Below are positions 54,282 through 64,000 of a stretch of DNA of 64,000 bases, in pieces. Every line of letters begins with the position of its first letter. The stretch's first letter is position 1. The DNA lies in contig SMSO01000032.1 of NCBI GenBank assembly GCA_004764695.1, positions 8,390,668 to 8,454,667 of the forward strand. Reading direction: 5' to 3'. The notes beneath the pieces are model-generated. The model did no database searches, was not told where the DNA came from, and saw nothing but the letters and a program-made list of their open reading frames with translations. A program made the position numbers and the translations under genes. This DNA comes from Schizochytrium sp. TIO01 (lineage: Eukaryota; Sar; Bigyra; Thraustochytrida; Thraustochytriidae).

Positions 54282-54406
54282 GTAATAATAATAATATATT
54301 ATATGTATATATATATATATATATAACAAAACGAGTCTAGCGAGGTCTTAGCTCTTGCTATCTAATATGGTCATTCTCTTGAAAGAAAGAGAGAGAGAGA
54401 GAGAGG
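54282..54406. repeat. (AT)n and (GA)n tracts
   Basis: AATA triplets pass into a TATA run of about 18 bases (54282-54326). A GA dinucleotide run lies at 54381-54406. Confidence 0.88.
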
Positions 54407-55266
54407 AGCCTGAAGAATCAGCTGCTAATTTGATGCATGAAAGGGATTCTCTGGCACAATGTAACGATCACAGCATCTCATTTGAAGTCACTGCATGCGA
54501 AGAAGAACAGCAAACTAGAGAACATCGGTGGCAGCTCTATGTCACAGGCTCCAATGTCTGGCTCTGAAACCAGTTCTTACGAAGTTATTGTGATTCTATG
54601 TGCCCTTACGGCTTTCCTGTAGGGCTTTTTCTTATCTGTCGGTTGTTTATCCGCAATATTTATTTATTGTAAGAGTCGAAATCACTCCAAAGGAATGGAA
54701 GGTCGTTCCTATTATTTCTTTTTTTCTTTTTTCTTTTTTCCCACAATCATGATGGCTTTCTATGTCTGCGTTCTCTTCTATTGTATGTAATGGCAACCAT
54801 TCAGACGGATGCGCAACGGCTGTGACGGCTTTGCTCAGCAGGAACCTCTCGCGCCTTGAGAGCTGGGTCCTGACGAACATTTGTATCAGCAGAAACTCAG
54901 ACTCCTTCGTATGAGGAGATGGCCTCCCATCCATAGGAGCAAAGCAAGCACCTCGTTCCCATCACAAAGGTAAATCCATCACCTGAATCATTGTGGAGAT
55001 CTTACTGGCAGCGAATGCTCCATTTATTCCTGCTGCGGTCAAGTATCCACTGCGACTCTTCCCGTTTCAAGTTATGGTGTTTGTGCTTTAGTTGAGTGGG
55101 CACCACTACCCACAGTAGTGAGCACCATTCATTAACTTCGTCATTTTCTTTTCTCGCCATTCCAATCCACATCGCCATTCCAACTCCTTGACAGTCCATC
55201 ACAATTGTCCACGGCCATCTCGAATTCCTCCCATCCATGCATGAAATCCATTCATTCACTGTCCTT

Positions 55267-55424
55267 CATTCTTCCATCCATGTAATTCCCTCTTCGCCCT
55301 TCAACATTCCAACAGCGCAACATACATATATAATCTTATATCCCTCCACCCATACATTTACTCGTACAAATGTCATTCATCCATTCTTCCATCCATGTAA
55401 ATTCATCCTTCGGCCTTCGATCAT
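55267..55424. repeat. Imperfect 42-bp direct repeat in CATT-rich DNA
   Basis: The segment starting CATTCTTCCATCCATGTAA at 55267 recurs at 55382, and the likeness extends for about 42 bp through a CTTCGxCCTTCxA part. The two copies are 115 bp apart in a region of scattered CATT and CATCC motifs (55216-55560). Confidence 0.7.
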
Positions 55425-55574
55425 TCGAGCTAGCTAGATATGAGCAGTCTGCATGCATCCTTCCTGAGCATTCCTGAACTTCATCTAAGCATTCGCATTC
55501 CATCATTTGTTCGCATTCACTTAGCACCCGCATTCCACCATTCGCAATCGCTCATTCCTATTTGACAACTCAGT

Positions 55575-55750
55575 ATGCAATCAGTCAGTCAGTCAGTCAA
55601 TCAGTCAATCCACTAGTTTCTCGCACCGTCACTTCAATTCCATGCACTTGCCAGCCATGCCACACGCCGAACCGCTGTCTGCTCAGCTGCCAAGAAGAAC
55701 CAGCAACCTCATAAGGGCACTTAGAACCAGCTAGCTAGCTAGCTAGCTGG
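55575..55750. repeat. (TCAG)n and (GCTA)n arrays
   Basis: A TCAG run with TCAA variants lies at about 55577-55610. A run of GCTA units at about 55729-55749 is self-complementary and can fold into a cruciform. Confidence 0.8.
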
Positions 55751-57462
55751 ACAATCAATCTATCAGAATCAGGTGCGCACAATATCGCAGATACAGCAGA
55801 GGTCCTGGCGGCGAAAGCGTTTTGCAAGCAAGCTCCATGGCCACGCGTTCCGCCCGCCAAGACCTCTGCGTGCGCTCCCTCACTCACTCAGTCATGCAGG
55901 CAGCCAGGCATGCAGGCAGCCAGGCAAGCATCGCACGCCTCGCGCGCCTCTGGTTCTGACTCTGATTGGCCTCGGCGCCGTCGCGCGAGATCTCGGCCTC
56001 CGCGGAAACCTCTCATGCCTTGCGCAGGAAAACACAAGGAGGGTCATCGATGGTGCACACCCCTCTAGTGCAATGATTGCAATGATTGCGAAGTATTGTG
56101 CAATAGCAGCTGCAGAATGAGGCCGCGCGGCGCCATGGCATGGGATGAGCGACACGCTCCAACGCGGCTCTTCAGGTGGTGCTCCAAGAAGCCCTGGGCT
56201 CAGCTCCTCGACGAAGGGAGAGGGACCAGCTCGCTTAATTTATAAATTCTTATTATTTTATTTTAATTTATTTTAAAGTTATATTTAATGATCACCAAAT
56301 CGATGAAGCTGTAGTACGCGGTATCTTTATGTGGGGAATAATAGATGGACGCGATAGGTGGTTCGCTTTTGTTCACGCTTTTTTGTGTTGGAGAATAGAC
56401 TTTTTACTTTCATTTTCATTCTGCCATTGATGGGTGATTCTTTGCAGAAAGTGGCTTCGAGCTGATGGTCTGTTTGCATTTCGAGCGACAGTCACACGAA
56501 ACTCAGACACGGGAGCTGGAGGCAAGGCAGCCTGCCAGACAGTCAGTCAGCCAGCCAGCCAGCCAGAAAGAAAGCCAGCTAGTCAGCCAATGCTCGAGCG
56601 CTCGACCACTTGAGCTCCTCTTGCATAGCTTCGCGAGCCTTATCGCCAAAAAGACAAGCTCTTAAGAAGCACCAAAATTAAAATTAGAATTATCACGATA
56701 GCGCCTTCAAAGTAAAAAGAACAAAAGAGCAAACAAGAGAAACAAGCAGACAGCCAGCCACGCACATAGGTTTCCGGCTTTCCAGCCAGTCAGAAGACCC
56801 AAACTAGCTACTACAAGCCGCCCATCGAACTCACTGACTCCCTGTGCTCGCGCCTCCTACCCTCCCGTCGCCTGCCCATGAGTCGGCACCGCATCGACCG
56901 CGCACCACCCTCCGCGCCCATGGTGGCGCAGCACCCGTGTACGTGCGTGCTATACAATTACTTTGTATTTCCGTATTTCTGTATTATTTACATTATCTGT
57001 TTCAGGTTCTTCGTCTGATAACTATTTTTTCAAGTTCAGCTGTCCTCTTCTCTAGTTGGGACTTTGCCGCGGTTGCTTGGTACACACCCTTCGCCGCATT
57101 ACATTTTCTCTCTGCGCGACTCGCAGCCTCTTTCTCTTTCCCTTTCTTTGGGAGATCAACACGCGGCTTCTGCCCAGGAGGGCCTTGTCCAATGCCGTCT
57201 GCCTCGATGCCCTTGCTCGCCCGGCCGCAGGCTTTCCGGCCTCGAAGAAGCCCGAGAGGCGCCGACGCGGCAGCAGTTTGGCAGCAGTTTGAGCCTGATA
57301 ATTAGGCGAGCAAAGGTTACCTTACAGTTTATGGCAAGATAACAACGAAGCCGGAGTTACCCGAGGTGAGGCTGCGAGAAGGGGGGCCGCCGTAATGCCG
57401 CGACGGGAAGAGGGTTGGGTAGAGTAGAGCCAATGCGAGGTTGGCGAGAACCAGACAGGCCT

Positions 57463-57491
57463 TTACTTACTTACTTACTTACTTACTTACT
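57463..57491. repeat. (TTAC)n microsatellite
   Basis: Seven TTAC units lie in tandem. Confidence 0.88.
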
Positions 57492-57650
57492 GTCTGCGCA
57501 TTGACTGAATGAAAGAAAGAAAGCTGATTGGGCGGGTGGAGAGATAGATATCTTCTAGACGAAGACGAAGAACGTCGCCGCAGAACAATGTGCGCACGGA
57601 CATTGAGGCATGCTAGTTGTTTCGTTAAGTCTCGTCTGGGGCTTTGAGTT

Positions 57651-57727
57651 TACAGCTTTGTAGCTTTGGAGGTTTGTAGCTTTGTAGGTTTGGAGGTTTG
57701 GAGGTTTGGAGGTTTGGAGATTTGAGA
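57651..57727. repeat. GTTTGGAG / GCTTTGTA octamer minisatellite
   Basis: About nine octamers in tandem grade from GCTTTGTA to GTTTGGAG, the last four nearly identical. The strand is G/T-rich and short of C. Confidence 0.82.
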
Positions 57728-58644
57728 GTGGATTTGTGTGTTGATTTATTGATTGATTTCTTTGTGCTTGGTTAGCTGTTGCTGATGGTGATGTGGCGGT
57801 TGCCGTCGCTGCTGTGTAATTGACTCTTCTTGCGAGGTTTGCTTTTTTGTAGGGAGGAGATCATTGCCGGGCTTCTGGGATGTTGATCATTGGCGCAGCC
57901 GAACGAAACGAAGAACAAGAGCGCAGCTGAGGTCTCAGGAAAGGTATGGCTGCAGGGGCGCCGTGACGAAGGGAGGAGCGGAGCGAGCTGACGATCTAGC
58001 TGATCATCAGCCTTACGCTTGGCTGCCAGACAGCTGATGAATGAGGCTGCTGGGCGGGAGGAGGGCGGGAGAGCTCACTTGACGGCATCATCGAAGCCAA
58101 CGGCAATTGCGCAGGAGAAATGAAGAATTGTTGCTTAAATTACAGCGGACTTTCTGAAGGACAAGATCTCTCCTTTACCCCTCTCCGGGACAAGAAGAGG
58201 TTGGTTGGTTGACCAGGCGATGAAGTATATCCATGTACCTTAGCGGAAGTGATAAGGTTTAAATAAATAAGAAGCTCTGTTATGTGATGATGGTTGAATT
58301 GCAGAAAAATTGTGGTTCAAACAGGAGGTTATCATGTTATTCTTATATGTACAGCTACAGTTTGGCTTGGGAGTTTCTAAGGCGGGTAATAAAACGACCC
58401 TGGATACATGAAATATTAGCTAGCTATTGCCCGATAATAATTGTCCCTGCGCTGGTACTGATGATATCTTTTGAGCTGGCCTCGAATGATGGATATCGTG
58501 CTGATATCGAAGGAGGTCGAGATGTTGGTCGTTCATCGGGAGGCCATTTTCATCAGCCAGGACGGAGGAGGGACAAGGCGAATAGTGCTTTTATTTGCAA
58601 GGATCGAGGCAAAGTCGAAGATCAGTTTAGTCAAAGGCCCACAT

Positions 58645-59258
58645 TTAAAAGAAACATATTGTACAGAGTTTGTCTTTGGTGTCCGGAGGGAAAAGGTGCT
58701 CCTTATGTTGAAGACGCCGCGGGCAGACTAATGCCTGCGCGGCAAGAAGATTTGTTGTTGTTGTGGGAAAAGGCTTGGGTAAATAAGGGGGGAGATGTAA
58801 ATAGGGAGCAAGTGCTCTAACGTGTTCGAGAGTCCTGTTGCACTTCATCGCTACTTTTGCTGACGGGAAACAGAAAATGTCGCATGTAGGATGAATCATT
58901 TGCAAGCAAGTAAGCAAGCAAGGAGTCTCAGCTTGAATGTACTAGCGGGTATGCCCAGGTGTGAATCGCACGGGGGTCATCATCGTCGCTGGCCGGGCAG
59001 GTCTTTAGGCAGCATGGTCATCCGTTGAGTCATCACGCCATTCTAACACTCTGCAGAAGGCTGACGCTTGGTGAAGGAGCGGTGCTTACATGTGAGGAGG
59101 TGTTTCCTCTTGTTGCTGGCGCTGTTGGAGCTGCTCATCGACCAGCCGCGACGTTTTGAAACGCTGCCCTCAAGCTTGCTGCCGCGACTTGAGTCGGAGG
59201 TGGCAGAGGACGAGGACTTGCCCTTGTGCTGAAGACCGAGACGTGTCAAGAGGCTCAT
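58645..59258 (-). CDS. Possible two-exon small basic protein, unrecognised
   Basis: Exon 1 (59090-59258) opens with an ATG and encodes a Ser/Lys/Arg-rich 56-residue piece. It ends at a GTAAGC donor after one codon base. A pyrimidine-rich acceptor, CTGTTTCCCGTCAG, then leads to exon 2 (58645-58859), in the matching phase, which ends in TAA. The product would have 127 aa, with no signal peptide, membrane helix or known domain. The intron would be 230 bp, like the verified ones in this window. Against it, the plus strand is also open over exon 2, and codon use is not distinctive. I cannot name a function. Confidence 0.28.
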
Positions 59259-59689
59259 TGTCTTTAGTTGTGTAGTTGCTGCTGCTGCTGTGTTTGTCTT
59301 TGCTCTTCGCTTTGAGCGACAGAGGACTTTGTCTGCACAGAGAAGTTTGGGGTTTGATCACTCCTCGAGTGCTCCATAGCTCACCTGCTCGTGCCCCTAG
59401 GAATCGCCTATCTACACCTACCCAAAACCTCCTTGGCACAAGCAGCCTCCCTCACTCGCTACCTCCTTTGTCTTTTGGTAGCATTCCTACCATAAACCTT
59501 AGCCACTCCTAGCGGTTCCTATTCGCACACTCTAGCTTGCTAGTAAGTTTCTTCGTCAATACTCTAGGCTTTCAACATAGGAGGCACTAGGTACCTCCCT
59601 ATCTCCCTTCCTAACAAACAAACTTTTTAGTTGGATCACCAAACTAACTAATGAATTACTGAGTCAGTCAACAGACAGACTGCGAAAAC

Positions 59690-59954
59690 TAACTAACTAA
59701 CAAACTAACTAACTAACTAATTAATCAAATAGCTGGCCTAGTAGTCAACTAACCTACTTCAATACTTACTCACTCACTCACTCACTCACTCACTAACTTA
59801 ATTACTTACTTACTAACAGGCGCTCACTTACTAACAGAAAGCTGAAAGCCACAGAGAAACAAACTGACTGACTGACTAGCACGGGAAAAATAAGAGAGAG
59901 GAAACAGGAAGAGCGAAGAGGAAGTTTTGCCCTCCTCTCAGTCTGCCACTGATC

Positions 59955-59984
<30 letters not shown>
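59690..59984. repeat. (AACT)n, (CTCA)n and (GA)n arrays
   Basis: AACT units lie at 59690-59723, seven CTCA units at 59768-59794, and about thirteen GA dinucleotides at 59956-59984. Short ACTT and GACT runs fill the gaps between them. Confidence 0.85.
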
Positions 59985-59987
<3 letters not shown>

Positions 59988-60275
59988 TGAGAGAGGAACA
60001 GCGAGACACTTTTCGGTTTACTTAGTTAGGCCTTGTATAGCCATGTCTACGTATGCTTCCCTCATCTGTTCTCAGGCTGGGTACTTTCTTTCTTTGATTC
60101 ATTCTTTGTTTCTACTTTCAGTCTTTGTTTTTACTTTCAGTATTAGTTTCTTTCTTTGTTTCTTTCTCTGGTGTTCTTTCTCTCTCTCTCTCTCTCTCAA
60201 TCTCTGTTTCTTCTCACTTTATTCGCTTCGAGTGTTTCTTTTCAAGCCACCAAGAACGTGGAAGTGGCTGAGGCT

Positions 60276-60320
60276 TTCTTTCTAAATTCCTTCTTTCTAA
60301 ATTCCTTCTTTCTAAATTCT
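60276..60320. repeat. 15-bp tandem repeat, three copies
   Basis: The unit TTCTTTCTAAATTCC occurs at 60276-60290 and 60291-60305 and again, less its last base, at 60306-60319. It lies in a long T/C-rich region (about 60080-60380). Confidence 0.88.
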
Positions 60321-61466
60321 TTCTTTCTTTCTGTCAGTCAGACTTTCTTTCTTTCTTAGTTTCTGCCAGAGTTTCTTTCTTTCCTGCCCGACATCGCTTC
60401 GCTGAGGCCGCGAGGAGGGCCCTCGGAGGAGGCCGAGCTCGTAATCAGCCAGGAATACGAAGCACCAGAAGAGAGCGAGTCCTCCTCGGCCTTGAGAACT
60501 CGAATTCTCAGGTGCCGCGTCGAGGCTCAGTCTGCTTTCTCGCTTGCTCTCCCTAACTATAGCCAGGTACTTCTTCTTTACCTACCGCCGCCATACAGTG
60601 ATGTTCTCTCTCTTAAAGTTTAATCAAAACCTTTACCTTGACATGTATAAATAAACAAATAAACAAATAAACAACAAATAAATAAATAAAAATGTTCAAG
60701 CTGTTTTTCTATTATTTACTTATGTTTTTAATGATAATAAGAAATCTCAAGCAAGTTGTTGTGATTAAATCAGTGAAACATGGCGGTTTTCAAAGGGGAG
60801 AAAGTTAAAAGAGAACAGTCTGTGGGGAAAAGAGCTCGGAGCATATGAGATAAAGAGGGCAAATTCGTTTCGGAGAATGGAACACGTGACAACAACAGCG
60901 AAGGTAAGTAAGCAATGTAATAGAAAGAAAGGAGCTAAAAAGGGCCTCGAGTACTCTCAATGTACCCCCTGTGCCTCGGCGCACCATGGGCATCAAGGAG
61001 GGCGTTCCTGGGAAGTCGCGGGGGTACGAGGAGATATTGGTGAGAGCGCGCGCCTGAACTTGGTAACGGGATCGGAGTCGTTTGGCTGGCGATGCAGGAA
61101 ACTTTGGAATTCTCGCATCATCAAATCGAATCAGCTAATGGGCCTCAAGTCGCGGATTAAAGAAAGGCATTCGGCCTTCACAAATGCCTTCATTGGCTCT
61201 GCCGCGGAGGAATACTTCGCTCGTTTCCACCCGGCTTCGCAGGCCTCAGCTCGTCTTGAGCCCTGTTCATTAGAACGTTTGAAAGATCTCGTGTTCATTC
61301 TCGAATTTGAAAGGAAAAACAAAACAAAAAAACTGATGTCAGATCATTTTTAAAAGCATTGGACTATCTCGTTCTCTTTCCTAATTTAAAAATAAAAAAA
61401 TAAAAAAATATTTTTTAAAAATAAATACTTTAAAGCTGCTTTCGCTTTTCTTCTTTGCTTATTTGC

Positions 61467-61502
61467 CATACATACATACATACATACATACATACATACA
61501 TA
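61467..61502. repeat. (CATA)n microsatellite
   Basis: Nine CATA units lie in tandem next to an A/T-rich stretch. Confidence 0.92.
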
Positions 61503-61739
61503 AGAGCAAAGCAGGAGCAAAAAGAAGAGGAGAAGCGAAATGGTCGTTTTCACGAGGAAGGTGTTCTTTTCTCTCGCGCTGTGCAACGACTTTGCTGTCT
61601 CTCTGTATCTACAGCACCACAGGATTTGATTGCCGTTTACAAAGTTGGTTTCGCAGCCGAGTTCCCATGCGCAGTAAGCAAGCAAATAAGGATCCCAAGG
61701 CACGCCGCCTTCTGCACATCATCACCATCGTAGCCTGCA

Positions 61740-61778
61740 GTCAGTCAGTCAGTCAGTCAGTCGGTCAGTCGGTCGGTA
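61740..61778. repeat. (GTCA)n / (GTCG)n microsatellite
   Basis: About nine GTCA or GTCG tetramers lie in tandem; the G variants are concentrated at the right end. Confidence 0.88.
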
Positions 61779-62166
61779 AGCCAGCTCTTCTCTGCCTCTG
61801 CAACATCCATCTCCTCGTCCTCAGAGATCGTCACCAACTCGAGGACTTCGTTCACCAATTCTCCTCCTATTTCTTCACCTTGGAGTTCTCTTGTTCTCGT
61901 TCCCGTTCCCGTTCTCACCGTCATAGCGCGATGCCTCTTCTCCGCTTCAGCATCATTGCCTCTTTCTTTCTTTCTTTCTTTCTGAGTTCTTTCTTTCTGA
62001 GTTCTCTCTTTTGAGACACGTACGTGCCAACATAAAACAGTTCGTACTCCGGCTTCCGCAGAAGAACAGCGTTCTTTCTGGCAGGCTCTCTGGGCGGCCA
62101 GGCAGCCCGAAGGAGACGAATGCAGTTCCTGCTCTCAGGCCTCTGCTTATCTTATCACGGGCGGCG

Positions 62167-62194
62167 CAGAGCAGAGCAGAGCAGAGCAGAGTCG
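62167..62194. repeat. (AGAGC)n array
   Basis: Five AGAGC pentamers lie in tandem. Confidence 0.85.
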
Positions 62195-62413
62195 AGGCGA
62201 GTCAGTCAAGTCGCCTGAGCAGCCTTCGATTGGCTTCCTGTGCTCCTGGGAACAGCGGCGATGGCCGTAGCTGTTTCTCTGGTCACCGTTAAGTTGTACT
62301 ATGAGAAAGAAGGATAATTCTTTCCCGCTTATTATGCGGAGCCTTTGCCTTATCGCCTTCGCTTGTTCAGGGTAAGGAAAGTTATTATAGCCGCTCATTA
62401 AGTGCCTCTGATT

Positions 62414-62451
62414 GATAGATAGATAGATAGATAGATAGATGGATAGATAGG
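62414..62451. repeat. (GATA)n microsatellite
   Basis: About nine GATA units with one GATG variant lie in tandem. Confidence 0.92.
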
Positions 62452-64000
62452 TACACGTGGCTGGAAAAGAACACCCCTCATTCTCGCAGTTTCCTTTTAT
62501 GTCGTTTAAATGAATGTTTATTTTAAACAATTTTAACCTGTTCAACTGGTGAAGACTAACAGTATTTTTTCATTTTCAAAGGAAAGAAAGCACTAAGCTA
62601 TCACTCGTTCTGCTTTTGTAAAAGGGGGTTGAAAGGTAGCACTAGCCTCGTTGATTCTGTTTGTCCTCTGCTCGCCTTGTTCGTCCTTGCTCGCATCCCA
62701 CTATCCTCTCTGTTCGACCCTTCTTCCACTCCTTCGAAGAGTTTTCTGAAGGATGGTTTTGGCTTCTGCGATGAATGTTGAAGTGGGTGAATTGCCCGCA
62801 TGCAACCACGACCCACTCACTGCATCTGCGGCTGCGAGAGTTTGCTCTGCAGTGTACGTTAGTCTGAGTGGTTTATAGCCCTCCCTCTCATCCACACTGC
62901 ACTTTTTTGAAAAGATTGTGTCTAAGATAAATCCCAGTAGCCCCTCTCACACCACTGGGATTCTGCTGAGACGTGTTTTAATAAAAGAGTGGCAGTGTAG
63001 AAAGGAGGAAAGCTTCGGTAGATTAGTCATGTCAAGAGGGAGTGAAGGCAAACCATTTTCTGTACCCCTCGATTTTTGGAGCAAGTCATTCTAGTGTTCG
63101 ATTTAAGAAATAAATTTAAAAATTAAATTAAGAATCAATTTTACTTTAGTTAAATAACTTTGAAGGAGAGAAGGGGGCAGCGTCGAAGAACGCCTAATGA
63201 GGAGCAGGGGTGCAGAGAAGCAGAATACCTGGGAGACTTACCCTCATAGTACTCATAACCCGAGTAAAGAACCAATGCTTCCAATCGTGCATACGTTTAC
63301 CATGCCCCCTCCACTTATTTCTTTTACCACCATCATGCAAAACAAGTCCAAGTGGAACAGCATCTCCTTAGTTCTTTTAAAACTTTAAACAACAAATGTT
63401 TTTAAAGATTAATGCTCTTAAAAAGTTCGCAACTCCTTCACATACACGGTACGGCCTTCATCGCCAACCCTGAGTGACTCTTTCGGTTTAGGTAGCTCTC
63501 TAACGATCCCTCTTTGAAGCCTTTAAGCAGTTACGATGCGGCCCAAGCGAAAGAAGAAGCGCACCCATGGCGAATCTCAGTTTCCAGGGACCTGTTCTCG
63601 AGGGAACGTATCCTACTTCTTTCACTTCATCTTGAGAACAGCTAGTAGCTAACCTCTATGCACTCCTACCAGCCAAAAACGAGCACTCCCTCCCAATCCG
63701 ATCAACCCGCCTCTGGTAAGCAGAGTTAGATTCACCTACGAGCTACTCTACCGGCGCAGGTAGGAGCTGCTCAGCCACCTAGCACTTGCTACCACCCACC
63801 TATCAGAATCCCCCCTAGTCAGTCTGCCAAGACAGTTGCAGATCCTCCTAGGAGTCCCCTACCCTTTGCTACCGGCCATCGAGCCCAGAGCCACAGAAAG
63901 CTCGCCGAGACGCTATGCAGGCGTACACCTTACCATTTAACCTATGTATCCCTTAGTAGCCCCTCCCAGGATGTGCCTTTTACGGCGCTGAAGGTTGCTT

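Larger units (their letters stand above)
53931..58644. other. Repeat-rich spacer, no supported gene
   Basis: Arrays of AT, GA, TCAG, GCTA, TTAC and a TTTGGAGG minisatellite are listed separately. GC-rich patches at about 55770-56000 and 56840-57290 carry frames of 115 and 153 codons, both without domains; the second begins at GTG and is not called. The frame at 58287-58820 (plus, 177 codons) is open from an ATG but overlaps a competing minus-strand reading described below. Confidence 0.4.
59259..64000. other. Microsatellite-dense terminal spacer
   Basis: I see no gene I can support. Tandem arrays are listed separately. A 158-codon plus-strand frame from ATG 60877 has no domain and contains a GTAAGTAAG donor-like sequence after nine codons, so a first exon cannot be ruled out. 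The frame at 61463-62014 is produced by tetranucleotide arrays. From 62500 to 64000 the DNA is mixed with no repeat or domain. Confidence 0.4.

Noticed and set aside
56844-57305. 153-codon frame in a GC-rich patch
   Set aside because: It begins at GTG, has no domain, and other frames of the patch are open as well.
58287-58820. 177-codon plus-strand frame
   Set aside because: It opens at an ATG but shows no domain and competes with a spliced minus-strand reading; not enough evidence to call it.
60877-61353. 158-aa plus-strand frame from an ATG
   Set aside because: No domain. A donor-like GTAAGTAAG after nine codons leaves open a first exon, but no matching second exon could be placed.
61463-62014. 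183-codon plus-strand frame
   Set aside because: It runs through CATA, GTCA and TTTC arrays and starts inside one of them; no domain.
1-64000. Telomere repeats, CRISPR arrays, IS elements, rRNA genes
   Set aside because: None was visible on reading both strands; the tandem arrays present are ordinary microsatellites without spacers.

Overview
The window reads as nuclear DNA of a free-living, flagellate protist, most likely a stramenopile of the thraustochytrid (labyrinthulomycete) kind. The case is indirect. Its genes are long, intron-poor reading frames. Two encode ciliary or centriolar proteins (B9D1 and an SSX2IP/ADIP relative), so a flagellated stage is expected. It carries a nuclear condensin II subunit, an SRRM2/Cwc21 splicing factor and an AASDHPPT-type phosphopantetheinyl transferase. 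Spacers are full of tetranucleotide microsatellites. The three introns I can place with confidence are GT-AG, 188 to 368 bp long, two of the donors GTAAGT and one GTAAGTAT. I saw no rRNA, tRNA, CRISPR, IS element or telomere array.

Layout. 1-4.1 kb is microsatellite-bearing spacer. 4.1-20 kb is gene-dense: KxDL-like protein (-), secreted GH43 glycosidase (-), B9D1 (+), App1-like lipid phosphatase (-), an uncertain multi-exon unit (-), ubiquitin protease (+), condensin-II NCAPH2 (-) and phosphopantetheinyl transferase (+). 20-27 kb holds stand-alone tryptophan synthase alpha (-), a three-exon GT31 glycosyltransferase (-) and the acetolactate synthase regulatory subunit (-). 27-31.9 kb is repeat-rich spacer, followed by ATIC/purH (+). 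After another repeat-rich spacer come a GNAT-like membrane protein (+), Cwc21/SRRM2 (-), ADIP (-) and a PP2C phosphatase (+). From 49 to 64 kb I find no gene I can name: 49.1-54.2 kb is AT-rich and almost repeat-free, with one GC-richer, coding-like decayed island at 53.1-53.9 kb; 54.3-62.5 kb is packed with short tandem repeats.

Working together. There is no operon-like logic; genes are monocistronic, often in divergent or convergent pairs. Themes are amino-acid and purine biosynthesis (TrpA, IlvH, ATIC, all with strongly C-ending codons that suggest high expression), cilium/centrosome (B9D1, ADIP), chromosome and RNA machinery (NCAPH2, Cwc21), membrane and lipid enzymes (App1-like, GT31, GNAT-like), and signalling (USP and PP2C, both with predicted N-myristoylation signals). 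Where the longest open frame begins at a non-ATG codon, I moved the start to the first ATG that fits the family.
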